NCBI GenBank assembly: GCA_913056125.1 | Contig: CAJXNC010000007.1 | Span: forward strand, 60,073-124,072 | DNA length: 64,000 bases | Origin: an uncultured Altererythrobacter sp. | Lineage (GTDB): Bacteria > Pseudomonadota > Alphaproteobacteria > Sphingomonadales > Sphingomonadaceae | Reading direction: 5' to 3' | In this document: positions 55,570-64,000 of the stretch, in pieces | Layout of the letters: every line of letters begins with the position of its first letter | Position numbering within the stretch: position 1 is the stretch's first letter | Position numbers and translations under genes: made by a program | The notes under the pieces: model-generated | Databases searched by the model: none | What the model was told of the DNA's origin: nothing | The model's input: only the letters and a program-made list of their open reading frames with translations

Positions 55570-56409
55570 CTATGCATTGCCTTCCGACGACTTGTCCAAT
55601 TCATTCCCGCGCTCTTTCGAGGCGAGCGCGGCACGGGCACGCGGCCCGTTGAAGTATTCCTGGATCCACGGATGGTCACTTTCGAGCAGTTCCGGGATAG
55701 TGCCGACGGCGATCACCTTCTTGTCTGCCAGCACGGCCACTCTGTCACAAATCGCATAAAGCGTATCGAGATCGTGGGTGATGAGGAACACGGTCAGCCC
55801 CATCGTATCGGTCAGCTCACGCGTCAGCTCGTCGAACTTGGCCGCGCCGATCGGGTCGAGGCCGGCAGTCGGCTCATCGAGGAACAACAATTCGGGATCG
55901 AGCGCCAGGGCACGGGCGAGGCCGGCACGTTTCTTCATGCCGCCCGAAAGCTCGGAAGGGTATTTGCTCGCCGCATCTGCCGGGAGCCCCGTCATCACCA
56001 CCTTGTAGCGGGCGATCTCGTCGAGAAGCTGTTGCTCGAGGTCAGGATAGAACTGCTTGAGCGGCACTTCGACATTCTCTGCCACTGTCAGGGTGGAAAA
56101 CAGCGCGCCACCCTGGAACAGCACGCCCCAGCGATTGCGCACGCCGATCACCTCGTCCGGTTCGGCGGCGACGATGTCCTTGCCGAACACCTGGATGCTG
56201 CCCGTGCGCGGGCGCTGCAGGCCGATGATCGAGCGCATCAGGACGGACTTGCCGGTGCCCGATCCACCGACCACGCCAAGGATCTCGCCTTTCTTGACTT
56301 TCAGGTCGAGCTCGTCGTGGACGACGTTGTCGCCAAAGGCATTGGTCACCCCTTCGATGACGATGGGGAAGTCCGGATCGTGGTCCAGGTCCTGATCGTG
56401 TTCGCTCAT
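55570..56409 (-). CDS. mlaF: MlaF-type lipid ABC transporter ATPase
   Basis: A 279-residue ABC ATPase: Walker A GGSGTGKS (about 48-55), the signature LSGGMKKRAGLARALA, Walker B ELLFLDEPTAGLDP and the switch histidine in LITHDLD. LSGGM with KKRA is typical of MlaF. The start overlaps the MlaE stop by 4 bases. It powers the Mla-type transporter. Confidence 0.94.
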   Translation of the reverse strand: MSEHDQDLDHDPDFPIVIEGVTNAFGDNVVHDELDLKVKKGEILGVVGGSGTGKSVLMRSIIGLQRPRTGSIQVFGKDIVAAEPDEVIGVRNRWGVLFQGGALFSTLTVAENVEVPLKQFYPDLEQQLLDEIARYKVVMTGLPADAASKYPSELSGGMKKRAGLARALALDPELLFLDEPTAGLDPIGAAKFDELTRELTDTMGLTVFLITHDLDTLYAICDRVAVLADKKVIAVGTIPELLESDHPWIQEYFNGPRARAALASKERGNELDKSSEGNA

Positions 56410-57515
56410 GCCCAGCCGATCTCGGTGAAAAACACCGCGAAAAAGGCATCGAGCACGATGACCATGAAGATCGCCATGACCACCGCCTTGGTGGTGCGCA
56501 GGCCGACCTCTTCGGCGTTACCCTTGACCTGCATGCCTTGGTAGCAGCCCGAAAGCGCAATAATCATCCCGAAAACCGGCGCCTTCACCATGCCCACCCA
56601 GAAATCATAGACCGGCACCACTTCCTGGATGCGGCTGAGGAAGGTGAGAAAGGGAATGCCCAACGTCAGGTCGGAAATCACCGCGCCGCCGATGATCGCC
56701 ACGCATGAAGAATAGAAGCCGAGCAACGGCATCATGATGCAGGCCGCTGCGAGGCGCGGCAGGACCAGCGCCTCCACCGCCGAAACGCCGATCGTCCGCA
56801 TCGCGTCGATCTCTTCGGTCAGTTTCATCGTGCCGATCTGCGCGGCAAAAGCCGAGCCCGAACGGCCCGCCACCATGATCGCGGTCATCAGCACGCCCAG
56901 TTCGCGCAGGGTGATGCGGCCGACGAGATTCACGGTCAGTGCCTCGGCCCCGAATTGCTTGAGTTGCACCGCGCCCTGCTGGGCAATGACGATGCCGATC
57001 AGGAAGCTCATCAGGCCGACGATCGGAAGGGCGGTCACGCCCACCAGCTCCATCTGCCTGACCAGCGCCTTTCCGCGCAGCCGCGAGGGATGGCAGATCG
57101 TGCGCCAGATTGCCGCGAGGATCGCGCCGAGGAAGCCGATATTGCGCTTTGCCCCCTCGAACAGGTCGAAAACAGTGTCACCCGCGCTCAATGCTACGCG
57201 GATCCACAACATGTCGCGCGGCGGCTGGATATCAGCACTGCTGGTGCTTTCCTCGACCGCGTCAAGGAGGATCTCCGCCTGTTCGCTGGCGCCGAGCACC
57301 TCGGCCCCCTTGTCGCACGCAAAGCGATAGATGATCCACGCCCCGATCGTATCGATCGGGGCGACCTGCGAGATATCGACGAACTGCACCGGCTCCTCGA
57401 TTTCTCGCAGGAGGGAATCGATATCGCCGATGGTGGAAACGCGCATGGGTCCGGTGATCGTCACCGTCGTGCGACCGCCCGCCTCTTCAACGGTGAAATC
57501 CGCCCCTTCCTGCAT
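56406..57515 (-). CDS. mlaE: MlaE-type permease with N-terminal STAS domain
   Basis: A 369-residue protein from the ATG at 57515. Residues about 1-90 form a STAS-like domain (VQFVDISQVAPIDTIGAW), equivalent to a fused MlaB. The MlaE permease then has five or so helices and the signatures GVLMTAIMVAGRSGSAFAAQ and EIDAMRTIGV. It forms the transmembrane part of the lipid transporter. An upstream open frame to 57647 is not family-like. The gene order E-F-D-lipoprotein is typical of alphaproteobacteria. Confidence 0.93.
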   Translation of the reverse strand: MQEGADFTVEEAGGRTTVTITGPMRVSTIGDIDSLLREIEEPVQFVDISQVAPIDTIGAWIIYRFACDKGAEVLGASEQAEILLDAVEESTSSADIQPPRDMLWIRVALSAGDTVFDLFEGAKRNIGFLGAILAAIWRTICHPSRLRGKALVRQMELVGVTALPIVGLMSFLIGIVIAQQGAVQLKQFGAEALTVNLVGRITLRELGVLMTAIMVAGRSGSAFAAQIGTMKLTEEIDAMRTIGVSAVEALVLPRLAAACIMMPLLGFYSSCVAIIGGAVISDLTLGIPFLTFLSRIQEVVPVYDFWVGMVKAPVFGMIIALSGCYQGMQVKGNAEEVGLRTTKAVVMAIFMVIVLDAFFAVFFTEIGWA

Positions 57516-57646
57516 GATTGACAGGATATGCTTGGAAATATTGACCACGGCAAGGCAAAGCGCCTGAAAGCAGGGCATTGCCCTTGCGCAAGTGCGCTGG
57601 CATGGGCGGCATTCTTGACTTGGCGCCCGGTCGCCACCTCCTTCCA

Positions 57647-57690
57647 CCCTTCAGCCCGGAGCCTGCCGGGATATCATCCGGGGGGAAGGG
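57647..57690 (+). promoter_or_regulatory. nested hairpin in the valS leader
   Basis: In the 214-base divergent gap, CCCTTC (57647-57652) pairs with GAAGGG (57685-57690) and encloses CCCGG (57655-57659) paired with CCGGG (57666-57670). It ends 39 bases before the valS ATG. A regulatory leader is possible, but no known riboswitch class was recognised. Confidence 0.3.
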
Positions 57691-57729
57691 CAAAGGGCGC
57701 GGGTGGAACCGCAACGACAAAGAACGATT

Positions 57730-60603
57730 ATGACGCAAGAGCTCGCCACGACTTTCGACCCGGCCGCCATTGAGGCGAAGTGGTACAAACATTGGGAGGA
57801 GAACGGCCTGTTCCGTCCTGCCCGCCCCGATGCGGAGCCCTTCACCATCGTCAACCCGCCGCCCAACGTCACCGGCTCGCTGCATATCGGGCATGCGCTG
57901 GACAATACGCTGCAGGATATCGTCATCCGCTACGAGCGCATGCGCGGCAAGGATGCGCTGTGGGTGGTGGGCACCGACCATGCCGGCATCGCCACGCAGA
58001 TGGTGGTCGAGCGACAGATGGAGGAGCGGCAGGACAAGCGCACCAACTATTCCCGCGAAGGATTCATCGAGAAGGTGTGGGAGTGGAAAGAGGAAAGCGG
58101 CGGCACGATCACCGGCCAGCTGCGCCGCCTTGGCTGTTCGATGGACTGGAGCCGCGAACAGTTCACCATGGACGAGCATTTCACCAAGGCCGTGCTCAAG
58201 GTCTTCGTCGACCTCTACAATGATGGCCTGATCTACCGCGACAAAAGGCTGGTGAACTGGGATCCGAAACTGCGCACCGCGATTTCCGATCTCGAGGTCG
58301 AGCAGCAGACCATTGCCGGCAGCTTCTGGCACTTCAAATACCCGCTGGCAGACGGCGTCACGCTCGATAGCGGGCAGGATTATATCGAGGTCGCCACCAC
58401 GCGCCCCGAGACCATGCTGGCCGATATGGCCGTGGCCGTGCATCCCACGGACGAACGCTATAAGAGCGTGATCGGCAAGCATGTGGTGCTGCCGATTACC
58501 GGACGCCGCGTGCCGATTGTGGCGGACGAGCACGCCGATCCCGAGCTCGGCTCGGGCGCGGTGAAGATCACGCCGGGTCACGATTTCAACGACTTCGAGG
58601 TTGGCAAGCGCGCCGGGATCGAGCCGGCCGACATGCTCAACATGCTCGATGCCGATGCCAATGTCTGCCAGACCGCCGACGGGCTGGTGCCGGAGGAATT
58701 TATCGGCCTGCACCGCTTCAAGGTGGAAGGCGAAGCGGGTGCGCGCGAACTGGTGGTCCAGCGCCTCAAGGAACAGGGCTTCCTGATCCCGCATGTCACC
58801 AAGACCAAGAAGGGCGAAGAGGTCGAGCTCGACGCCGAGCCGCGCCAGATTGCGACGCCCTTTGGCGATCGCGGCGGCGTAGTGATCGAGCCGTGGCTGA
58901 CCGACCAGTGGTATGTGAATGCCGAGGAACTGGCGAAGAAACCCATCGAGGCAGTCAAGTCGGGCGAAATCGAGATCGTCCCCAAGAGCTGGGAGAAGAC
59001 CTTCTTCAACTGGATGGAGAACATCCAGCCCTGGTGTGTGTCTCGCCAGCTCTGGTGGGGTCACCGCATTCCGGCGTGGTATGGGCCCCACAAAACCGAC
59101 GAGAACAGCACTACGCTTGATGCAAGTCCCGGCGAACAAGCTGGAGGGAATCAGGTCTTCGTGGCGCAAGATGAAGATGCAGCAAAAGCCGCGGCTGCAT
59201 CATATTACGGAGTCACGCAAAAAGAGATTCTGGTAGTAAAAGACGCGGTCGATGCCGTTAGATGGACGGGATCGACTCACTACAATCCGGACATGTATCC
59301 TATCTTCCGCGATCCCGACGTCCTCGACACATGGTTCTCATCCGCGCTGTGGCCCTTCGCCACGCTCGGCTGGCCCGACGACACGGAACTTTACGCCAAG
59401 CATTACCCGAACGATCTGCTGGTTTCCGGCTTCGACATCCTGTTCTTCTGGGACGCGCGGATGATGATGGCCGGCTATTACAATACCGGCCAGGCACCAT
59501 GGCCGCGCCTCTATTTGCACGGCCTGGTGCGCGCGGCGGACGGCGCAAAGATGTCCAAGTCCAAGGGCAATGTGGTCGATCCGCTCGGCCTGATCGACAA
59601 ATATGGCGCCGATGCGCTGCGCTTCTTCATGGCGGCGATGGAAAGCCAAGGCCGCGACATCAAGATGGATGAGAAGCGGGTCGAAGGATATCGCAACTTC
59701 GCCACCAAGCTGTGGAACGCTGCACGCTTCTGCGCCACCAATGGCGTCGGCCTGAGCAAGACTATCGCTGCGCCGGACGCGAAACTGGCCGCAAACCAGT
59801 GGATCATCGGCGAATTGGCGCAGACTGCCGAGGCGCTCGACAAGGCGATGGCCGAGCTGCGCTTCGATGCCGCCGCCAACACGATCTACCACTTCGTGTG
59901 GGACCGTTTCTGCGACTGGTATCTCGAACTGATCAAGCCGGTGCTGCAGGGCGACGAAGATACCGATGCCGCCAAGGAAACCCGCGCCGTGGCCGGCTGG
60001 GCACTCGATCAGATCCTTGTCATGCTGCACCCCTTCATGCCCTTCATCACCGAAGAGCTGTGGAATTCGCGCGGTCATCCGCACGATCTGATCGTCGGCG
60101 AATGGGTGAACCCGCAGGCGAGCGTTTCCAAGCAGGCGACCGATGCGATCGACTGGGTGATCGACCTCACCACGGCAGTGCGCAGCGCCAAGAACGAGCT
60201 GGGCATTGCACCGGGTGCGAAGCTGGCGGCCTATTGCCCTGCCCCGTCCGACCTCGCCAAGAGCGTGGTCGAACGCAGCGCAGCAGCAATCGAGCGGATT
60301 GCGCGCCTGACCCCCGTTACCTTCACAGAAGCACCCGCAGGTGCGGCGATGCAGGTCACTGCAGGATCAGACATATTCATCATCCCGCTCGAGGGCGTGG
60401 TCGATATCGACGCCGAAAAGGCCCGCCTGACCAAGGCGCTCGAAGCCTCGCAGAAGGAAGCCAAGTCGCTCGAAGGCAGGCTCTCCAACGCCAATTTCGT
60501 CGAGCGGGCCAAGCCCGAAGCGGTCGAGAAAGCGCGCGAGGACCATGCCCACCATACGGCGGAAGTCGAACGGCTGACGGCGGCGCTGGCGCGACTGGGC
60601 TAG
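57730..60603 (+). CDS. valS: valyl-tRNA synthetase
   Basis: A 957-residue class I synthetase. HIGH is at 52-55 (SLHIGHALD), KMSKS at about 607-611 (AKMSKSKGN), with the CP1 editing domain ([18 protein letters not shown]) and a C-terminal coiled coil. It charges tRNA-Val. The start was placed at the ATG at 57730. Between residues about 455 and 525 the sequence departs from the usual short loop before [11 protein letters not shown], and its codons are noticeably AT-richer (AGA, GGA, AAA, GTA) than in the rest of the gene. Confidence 0.96.
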   Translation: MTQELATTFDPAAIEAKWYKHWEENGLFRPARPDAEPFTIVNPPPNVTGSLHIGHALDNTLQDIVIRYERMRGKDALWVVGTDHAGIATQMVVERQMEERQDKRTNYSREGFIEKVWEWKEESGGTITGQLRRLGCSMDWSREQFTMDEHFTKAVLKVFVDLYNDGLIYRDKRLVNWDPKLRTAISDLEVEQQTIAGSFWHFKYPLADGVTLDSGQDYIEVATTRPETMLADMAVAVHPTDERYKSVIGKHVVLPITGRRVPIVADEHADPELGSGAVKITPGHDFNDFEVGKRAGIEPADMLNMLDADANVCQTADGLVPEEFIGLHRFKVEGEAGARELVVQRLKEQGFLIPHVTKTKKGEEVELDAEPRQIATPFGDRGGVVIEPWLTDQWYVNAEELAKKPIEAVKSGEIEIVPKSWEKTFFNWMENIQPWCVSRQLWWGHRIPAWYGPHKTDENSTTLDASPGEQAGGNQVFVAQDEDAAKAAAASYYGVTQKEILVVKDAVDAVRWTGSTHYNPDMYPIFRDPDVLDTWFSSALWPFATLGWPDDTELYAKHYPNDLLVSGFDILFFWDARMMMAGYYNTGQAPWPRLYLHGLVRAADGAKMSKSKGNVVDPLGLIDKYGADALRFFMAAMESQGRDIKMDEKRVEGYRNFATKLWNAARFCATNGVGLSKTIAAPDAKLAANQWIIGELAQTAEALDKAMAELRFDAAANTIYHFVWDRFCDWYLELIKPVLQGDEDTDAAKETRAVAGWALDQILVMLHPFMPFITEELWNSRGHPHDLIVGEWVNPQASVSKQATDAIDWVIDLTTAVRSAKNELGIAPGAKLAAYCPAPSDLAKSVVERSAAAIERIARLTPVTFTEAPAGAAMQVTAGSDIFIIPLEGVVDIDAEKARLTKALEASQKEAKSLEGRLSNANFVERAKPEAVEKAREDHAHHTAEVERLTAALARLG

Positions 60604-60684
60604 GCGCCCCGATTTCCTACCGGCGCCGATTGTGCCAAAGACGGGACATGATGTCGGTTCGCACCCAAATCCTGCTGTTTCCCG

Positions 60685-60709
60685 CCCCGAATTCGGGTCC
60701 GGGGTTTTT
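60685..60709 (+). terminator. likely terminator of valS
   Basis: A stem of CCCCG (60685-60689) with CGGGG (60700-60704) and a 10-base loop is followed directly by TTTTT, 82 bases past the valS stop. The stem is short but the T run is good. Confidence 0.6.
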
Positions 60710-60752
60710 GCATCAGGACGGTGTGTCAGGTGTGAGGGGTTAGCGTTCTAGC

Positions 60753-61487
60753 ATGGCCCTCGTCCTTGCCACGCAAGCTCCCGGAGAGCCGGAAATCTTT
60801 GCCTCGTTGCAGGGTGAAGGGCCAAGCATGGGGAGGCCTGTCGCCTTCCTGCGCCTGTCGCGCTGCAACCTTGCATGCACCTGGTGCGACACCGCCTACA
60901 CTTGGCATTTCGAAGGCGACAACCGACCGCACCGCTCGGGCGAGACCTATGAGCGCAAGGCCAACCAGGTGACGCTGTCCGAAGAGGACGTGGCCGAGCG
61001 CATCGCCGCTCTGGACAAGCCGCGCCTCGTCATAACCGGGGGAGAGCCACTGCTGCAGGCGGGCAATCTTGGCGAGATGCTCAAGCTGCTTCCCGAAATG
61101 GAAGTGGAAGTGGAAACCAATGGCACGGTCGATCCGCCGGGCAGTTTCGACATTCGCGTGGACCAGTACAATGTCAGCCCCAAGCTCGCCCATTCCGGAA
61201 ATCCGGCCGACCTCGCCCTGCCCGAGAAGATGCTCGACCGCTGGGCCACGGATGAGCGCGCCATCTTTAAATTCGTGATCGCGCAGCCTGCCGATCTCGA
61301 CGAGGTGCTGGCGCTTGCACGCAAGCACGGCATCGTGAGCAAGCGTATCTGGCTGATGGCCGAAGGCACCGATCCGGCAACGCTCTACGGACGTGAGAAA
61401 TGGCTCGCCCCGCTCTGCGTGGAGAACAATTTGACTTTGTCCAAGAGAATGCACATCGAATTGTTCGGGGACACACGGGGCACCTGA
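60753..61487 (+). CDS. queE: 7-carboxy-7-deazaguanine synthase QueE
   Basis: A 244-residue radical-SAM enzyme that makes the 7-deazaguanine core of queuosine. The family's C-x3-C-x2-C cluster motif is at C38/C42/C45 (CNLACTWC), preceded by SLQGEGPSMGRPVAFLR and followed by TGGEPLLQ. The other queuosine genes are not in the window. The MATE exporter gene begins 8 bases after its stop. Confidence 0.95.
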   Translation: MALVLATQAPGEPEIFASLQGEGPSMGRPVAFLRLSRCNLACTWCDTAYTWHFEGDNRPHRSGETYERKANQVTLSEEDVAERIAALDKPRLVITGGEPLLQAGNLGEMLKLLPEMEVEVETNGTVDPPGSFDIRVDQYNVSPKLAHSGNPADLALPEKMLDRWATDERAIFKFVIAQPADLDEVLALARKHGIVSKRIWLMAEGTDPATLYGREKWLAPLCVENNLTLSKRMHIELFGDTRGT

Positions 61488-61495
61488 GACAAAGC

Positions 61496-62980
61496 ATGAG
61501 CACGACACCGGCCGATCAGGACAAGACCGCACCTGCCCCCGGCAAGCCACCAATGCGCGGAAACCTGACCGAGGGCGCGATCATGCCCACGCTGGTCGCT
61601 TTCAGCGTCCCCACGCTGCTGTCTTCCGCGCTGCAGAGCCTCAATGGCACGATCAACTCGATCTGGGTCGGGCGGCTGATCGGCGAGGAGGCGCTGGCCG
61701 CCACCGCCAATGCCAACATGATCATGTTCCTCATGTCCGCAGCTGCATTCGGCCTCGGCATGGCGGGCACGGTAAAGATCGGCCAGCGTTTCGGCGCGCA
61801 TAATGTCGATGGCGCACGCCGCACTTTCGGCACGGCCGTGGGATTCAGCTTCCTGGTGATGACGACGATTGCCGCGATCGGCTTCGTATTCACCGCTCCC
61901 CTGCTCGACCTCCTCGGAACGCCGGGCGATGCCTGGCAGCTTGCCTTCGACTATTTGCGCATGCTGTTCGTCTCCATGCCCATCGTCATGGCATCGATCA
62001 TCCTGCAGATGGGCCTGAGAGGGGCCGGCGATGCCAAGACGCCGCTGATCTTCATGGGCGTCACGGTGGCGCTGGATATCGTCTTCAACCCGATCCTGAT
62101 TACCGGCTGGGGGCCCTTCCCCGCGCTCGGCATTACCGGTTCGGCGCTGGCCATGGTGATCGCTGCGGTGACCAGCTTCCTGCTGATGCTGATTTATGTC
62201 TATGCCAAGGACCTGCCGCTGCGCCTGCGCGGCGCCGAGCTGGCCTATCTCAAGCCCGACAGCCAGGAACTGCGCTATATCGTCACCAAGGGCATCCCCA
62301 TGGGCGCGCAGATGCTGCTGATGAGCGCGGCGGGCCTGATCATCGTGACGCTGGTGAATAGCGAAGGCACGATGATGACCGCCGCCTATGGCGCGGCCAT
62401 GCAGCTCTTCACCTATATCCAGATGCCAGCCATGGCGATCGGCGGGGCAATCAGCGCCATGGCCGCGCAATATATTGGTGCAGGCAAGTGGGAGGGACTG
62501 GAGAAGGTCACGCGCGCGGGCCTGTGGGTGCAGTTCGCCATGACCGGCACAGCCACCGCCTTGCTGCTTTTGTTCGACCGCCCGGCACTGGTGCTGTTTC
62601 TCGGACCCGACAGCCCCGCCGTGGACCTTGCCCGGCACATCCAGTTCCTGGCCAGCTGGAACTTCGTGATTTTCGGCGTGACCATGGTGCTGACCGCGAC
62701 CATGCGCGCCGGCGGCGCCGTATGGGTGCCGCTGATCATCCTCGCCATCGCGCTCTACCCGGTGCGGCTGGGCTTTTACTGGCTAACCTATGACTGGCTG
62801 GGGTCGGACGCGATCTGGTGGTCCTTCCCCGTCTCGGCCTTCGTCGCCCTGCTGATGGCCTGGTGGGCCTATGCCAAGCTGCCATGGCGCGAACACGCCA
62901 AGGCGGAAACCGCGCGCGAGGCGCAGGAACAGGTGCAGGCCGACGGCATGCCGACCGGGCGTTTCAAACCGGATATGTAG
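61496..62980 (+). CDS. MATE-family efflux transporter
   Basis: A 494-residue membrane protein with about 12 helices in two halves. Signatures: PTLLSSALQSLNGTINSIWVG at the start (split), GLGMAGTVKIGQRFGA and GLRGAGDAKTPL. It exports cationic compounds in exchange for Na+ or H+. The start was set at the ATG at 61496. A hydrophilic tail of about 30 residues ends the protein. It is convergent with the HerA-type gene. Confidence 0.92.
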   Translation: MSTTPADQDKTAPAPGKPPMRGNLTEGAIMPTLVAFSVPTLLSSALQSLNGTINSIWVGRLIGEEALAATANANMIMFLMSAAAFGLGMAGTVKIGQRFGAHNVDGARRTFGTAVGFSFLVMTTIAAIGFVFTAPLLDLLGTPGDAWQLAFDYLRMLFVSMPIVMASIILQMGLRGAGDAKTPLIFMGVTVALDIVFNPILITGWGPFPALGITGSALAMVIAAVTSFLLMLIYVYAKDLPLRLRGAELAYLKPDSQELRYIVTKGIPMGAQMLLMSAAGLIIVTLVNSEGTMMTAAYGAAMQLFTYIQMPAMAIGGAISAMAAQYIGAGKWEGLEKVTRAGLWVQFAMTGTATALLLLFDRPALVLFLGPDSPAVDLARHIQFLASWNFVIFGVTMVLTATMRAGGAVWVPLIILAIALYPVRLGFYWLTYDWLGSDAIWWSFPVSAFVALLMAWWAYAKLPWREHAKAETAREAQEQVQADGMPTGRFKPDM

Positions 62981-62983
62981 GGA

Positions 62984-64000
62984 TCAGTTACCCTGCGTGC
63001 GCCAGCGCTGGACGACGCGGTCGACCTGCTCTTCTTCGCCGCCCTGCTCGTTCCAGAGGTCGATGAAGCTGGGATCGTCCGAGGCCGGGCGCTTGGATTC
63101 CTCGAGATTGTCGAAGGAAACACGGATCGGGATCGACACACCCTCGCCGCAGATGATGCATTCGCGGTTGCGCAGCGCCGGGATGGAATCGAGGAAGCCG
63201 CGGGCACCTTCAGGCATGGCGGCCTTCACAAACGCCTGGTCACGATCGTTGTTGAGACGCATCGAGATGATCGTACCGCACTGCGACAGCACGCCTTCGG
63301 CAAGGTCGGATGGACGCTGCGTGATGAGGCCCAGCGAAATGCCGTACTTACGGCCTTCCTTGGCGATACGCGAAAGGACGCGGCCCACAGAGTTGCCGTC
63401 GGCGTTCTTCTCGCTCGGCACGTAGCGGTGTGCTTCCTCGCATACGAGCAGGATGGGCGCAGTCTTCTCGTTGCGCCCCCAGATGGCGAAGTCGAACACC
63501 AGGCGGCTGAGCACGGCCACCACGGTGCTGGTGATGTCGGAAGGCACACCCGACACGTCCACGATGGAGATCGGCTTGCCGTCGCCGGGCATACGGAAGA
63601 TCTTGGAGATGAACTCGCCCATGGTGTCGCCCACCAGCATGCCGGAGAACATGAACTGGTAGCGCGGGTCGGCTTTCAGTTCCTCGATCTTGGTCTTGAT
63701 GCGCATGTAGGGGGCGGTGTTGGTCGCCTTGTCCAGCTTGCCCATCTCGTCCTGGATCAGGCTGGTGAGATCGGAAAGCAGGTAGGGGATGGGCGAATCC
63801 ACCGTGATCTTGCCCATCGACTGCGCCAGGCGGTTCTTGCTGCGCGCGGCCAGCAGACACTTGGCGAGAATGTCCTTGTCGTTCTGCAGGTCGTTGCCGC
63901 TCGATTTCAGCAGCACTTCGCAGTGCTCCTCGAAATTCATCAGCCAGTACGGCATTTGCAGGTTGGAGACGTCGAAGATCATCCCGTAATTCTTGAACGC
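62984..64000 (-). CDS. HerA-type ATPase, C-terminal part (cut by window edge)
   Basis: The frame is open across the right window edge (339 codons within the window), so the N-terminus is missing. The visible part has an ATPase core with Walker B APILLVCEEAHRYVP, an arginine-finger region GRVLSRIAKEGRKYG and LITQRPSDLAEGVLSQCGT, all typical of HerA/DUF87 translocases. The expected Walker A lies beyond the window. HerA-like proteins act in DNA processing, sometimes with NurA or in defence modules; neighbours to the right are not visible, so the role is open. Confidence 0.88.
   Translation of the reverse strand, partial: AFKNYGMIFDVSNLQMPYWLMNFEEHCEVLLKSSGNDLQNDKDILAKCLLAARSKNRLAQSMGKITVDSPIPYLLSDLTSLIQDEMGKLDKATNTAPYMRIKTKIEELKADPRYQFMFSGMLVGDTMGEFISKIFRMPGDGKPISIVDVSGVPSDITSTVVAVLSRLVFDFAIWGRNEKTAPILLVCEEAHRYVPSEKNADGNSVGRVLSRIAKEGRKYGISLGLITQRPSDLAEGVLSQCGTIISMRLNNDRDQAFVKAAMPEGARGFLDSIPALRNRECIICGEGVSIPIRVSFDNLEESKRPASDDPSFIDLWNEQGGEEEQVDRVVQRWRTQGN

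Noticed and set aside
1..64000. tRNA, rRNA, CRISPR array, insertion sequence, prophage or plasmid-type genes
   Set aside because: Looked for by characteristic motifs on both strands; none was seen, although short or diverged elements could be missed by eye.

Overview
The window is a gene-dense, high-G+C chromosomal segment from an alphaproteobacterium. It is most likely a member of the Sphingomonadales and probably close to the Erythrobacteraceae. Clues are the argS–SPOR–nagZ–scpAB–tatABC chain, ATP12- and arginyltransferase-type genes, a Tad/Cpa locus of Caulobacter type, and a large TonB-dependent receptor next to sulfotransferases. This placement is inference from gene content. No rRNA, tRNA, insertion sequence, prophage or CRISPR array is visible, and no gap between genes exceeds 300 bases.

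Layout. Positions 1-5851 hold the N-terminal part of a TamA-like outer-membrane assembly protein, an arginyl-tRNA-protein transferase, threonine ammonia-lyase, a 3-hydroxyisobutyrate-dehydrogenase-like reductase and an exported amidohydrolase whose 5' end carries a palindromic repeat. Positions 5848-13196, on the minus strand, are a chain for translation, envelope and chromosome functions: a lipoprotein, argS, a SPOR protein, nagZ, scpA, scpB, tatA, tatB, tatC. Positions 13273-17902 contain ispH, thrB, rnhA, a YegP protein, a DAO-family oxidase and an alpha/beta hydrolase. Positions 18071-25410 are a Tad-type pilus locus (cpaA, B, C, D, E, tadB, tadC), which lacks the expected CpaF/TadA motor ATPase and any pilin. 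Positions 25498-27728 hold a MarR regulator, mtnP and a short-chain dehydrogenase.

Positions 28025-33979 form a TonB-receptor/sulfotransferase/TPR-sulfotransferase cluster. Then follow clpB, an M16 protease lipoprotein, rluE, trmL and an M20 peptidase. Positions 42154-46824 are the gatCAB amidotransferase operon, with two extra genes between gatA and gatB: an FkbM-type methyltransferase and a small, compositionally different protein. Next come a DUF4153 membrane protein, an FKBP isomerase, rpsU, a Crp/Fnr regulator with a DUF4242 protein, fluC, and a tight operon of pseudouridine synthase, HAD phosphatase, small membrane protein and ATP12 chaperone. Positions 54005-57515 are a complete Mla-type lipid ABC transporter. 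The window ends with valS, queE, a MATE exporter and part of a HerA-type ATPase.

Most of this is core genome. The parts that look accessory or unusual are the repeat-derived N-terminus at 4115-4225, the motor-less Tad locus, the receptor/sulfotransferase cluster, the two genes embedded in the gat operon, and a compositionally foreign patch inside valS.
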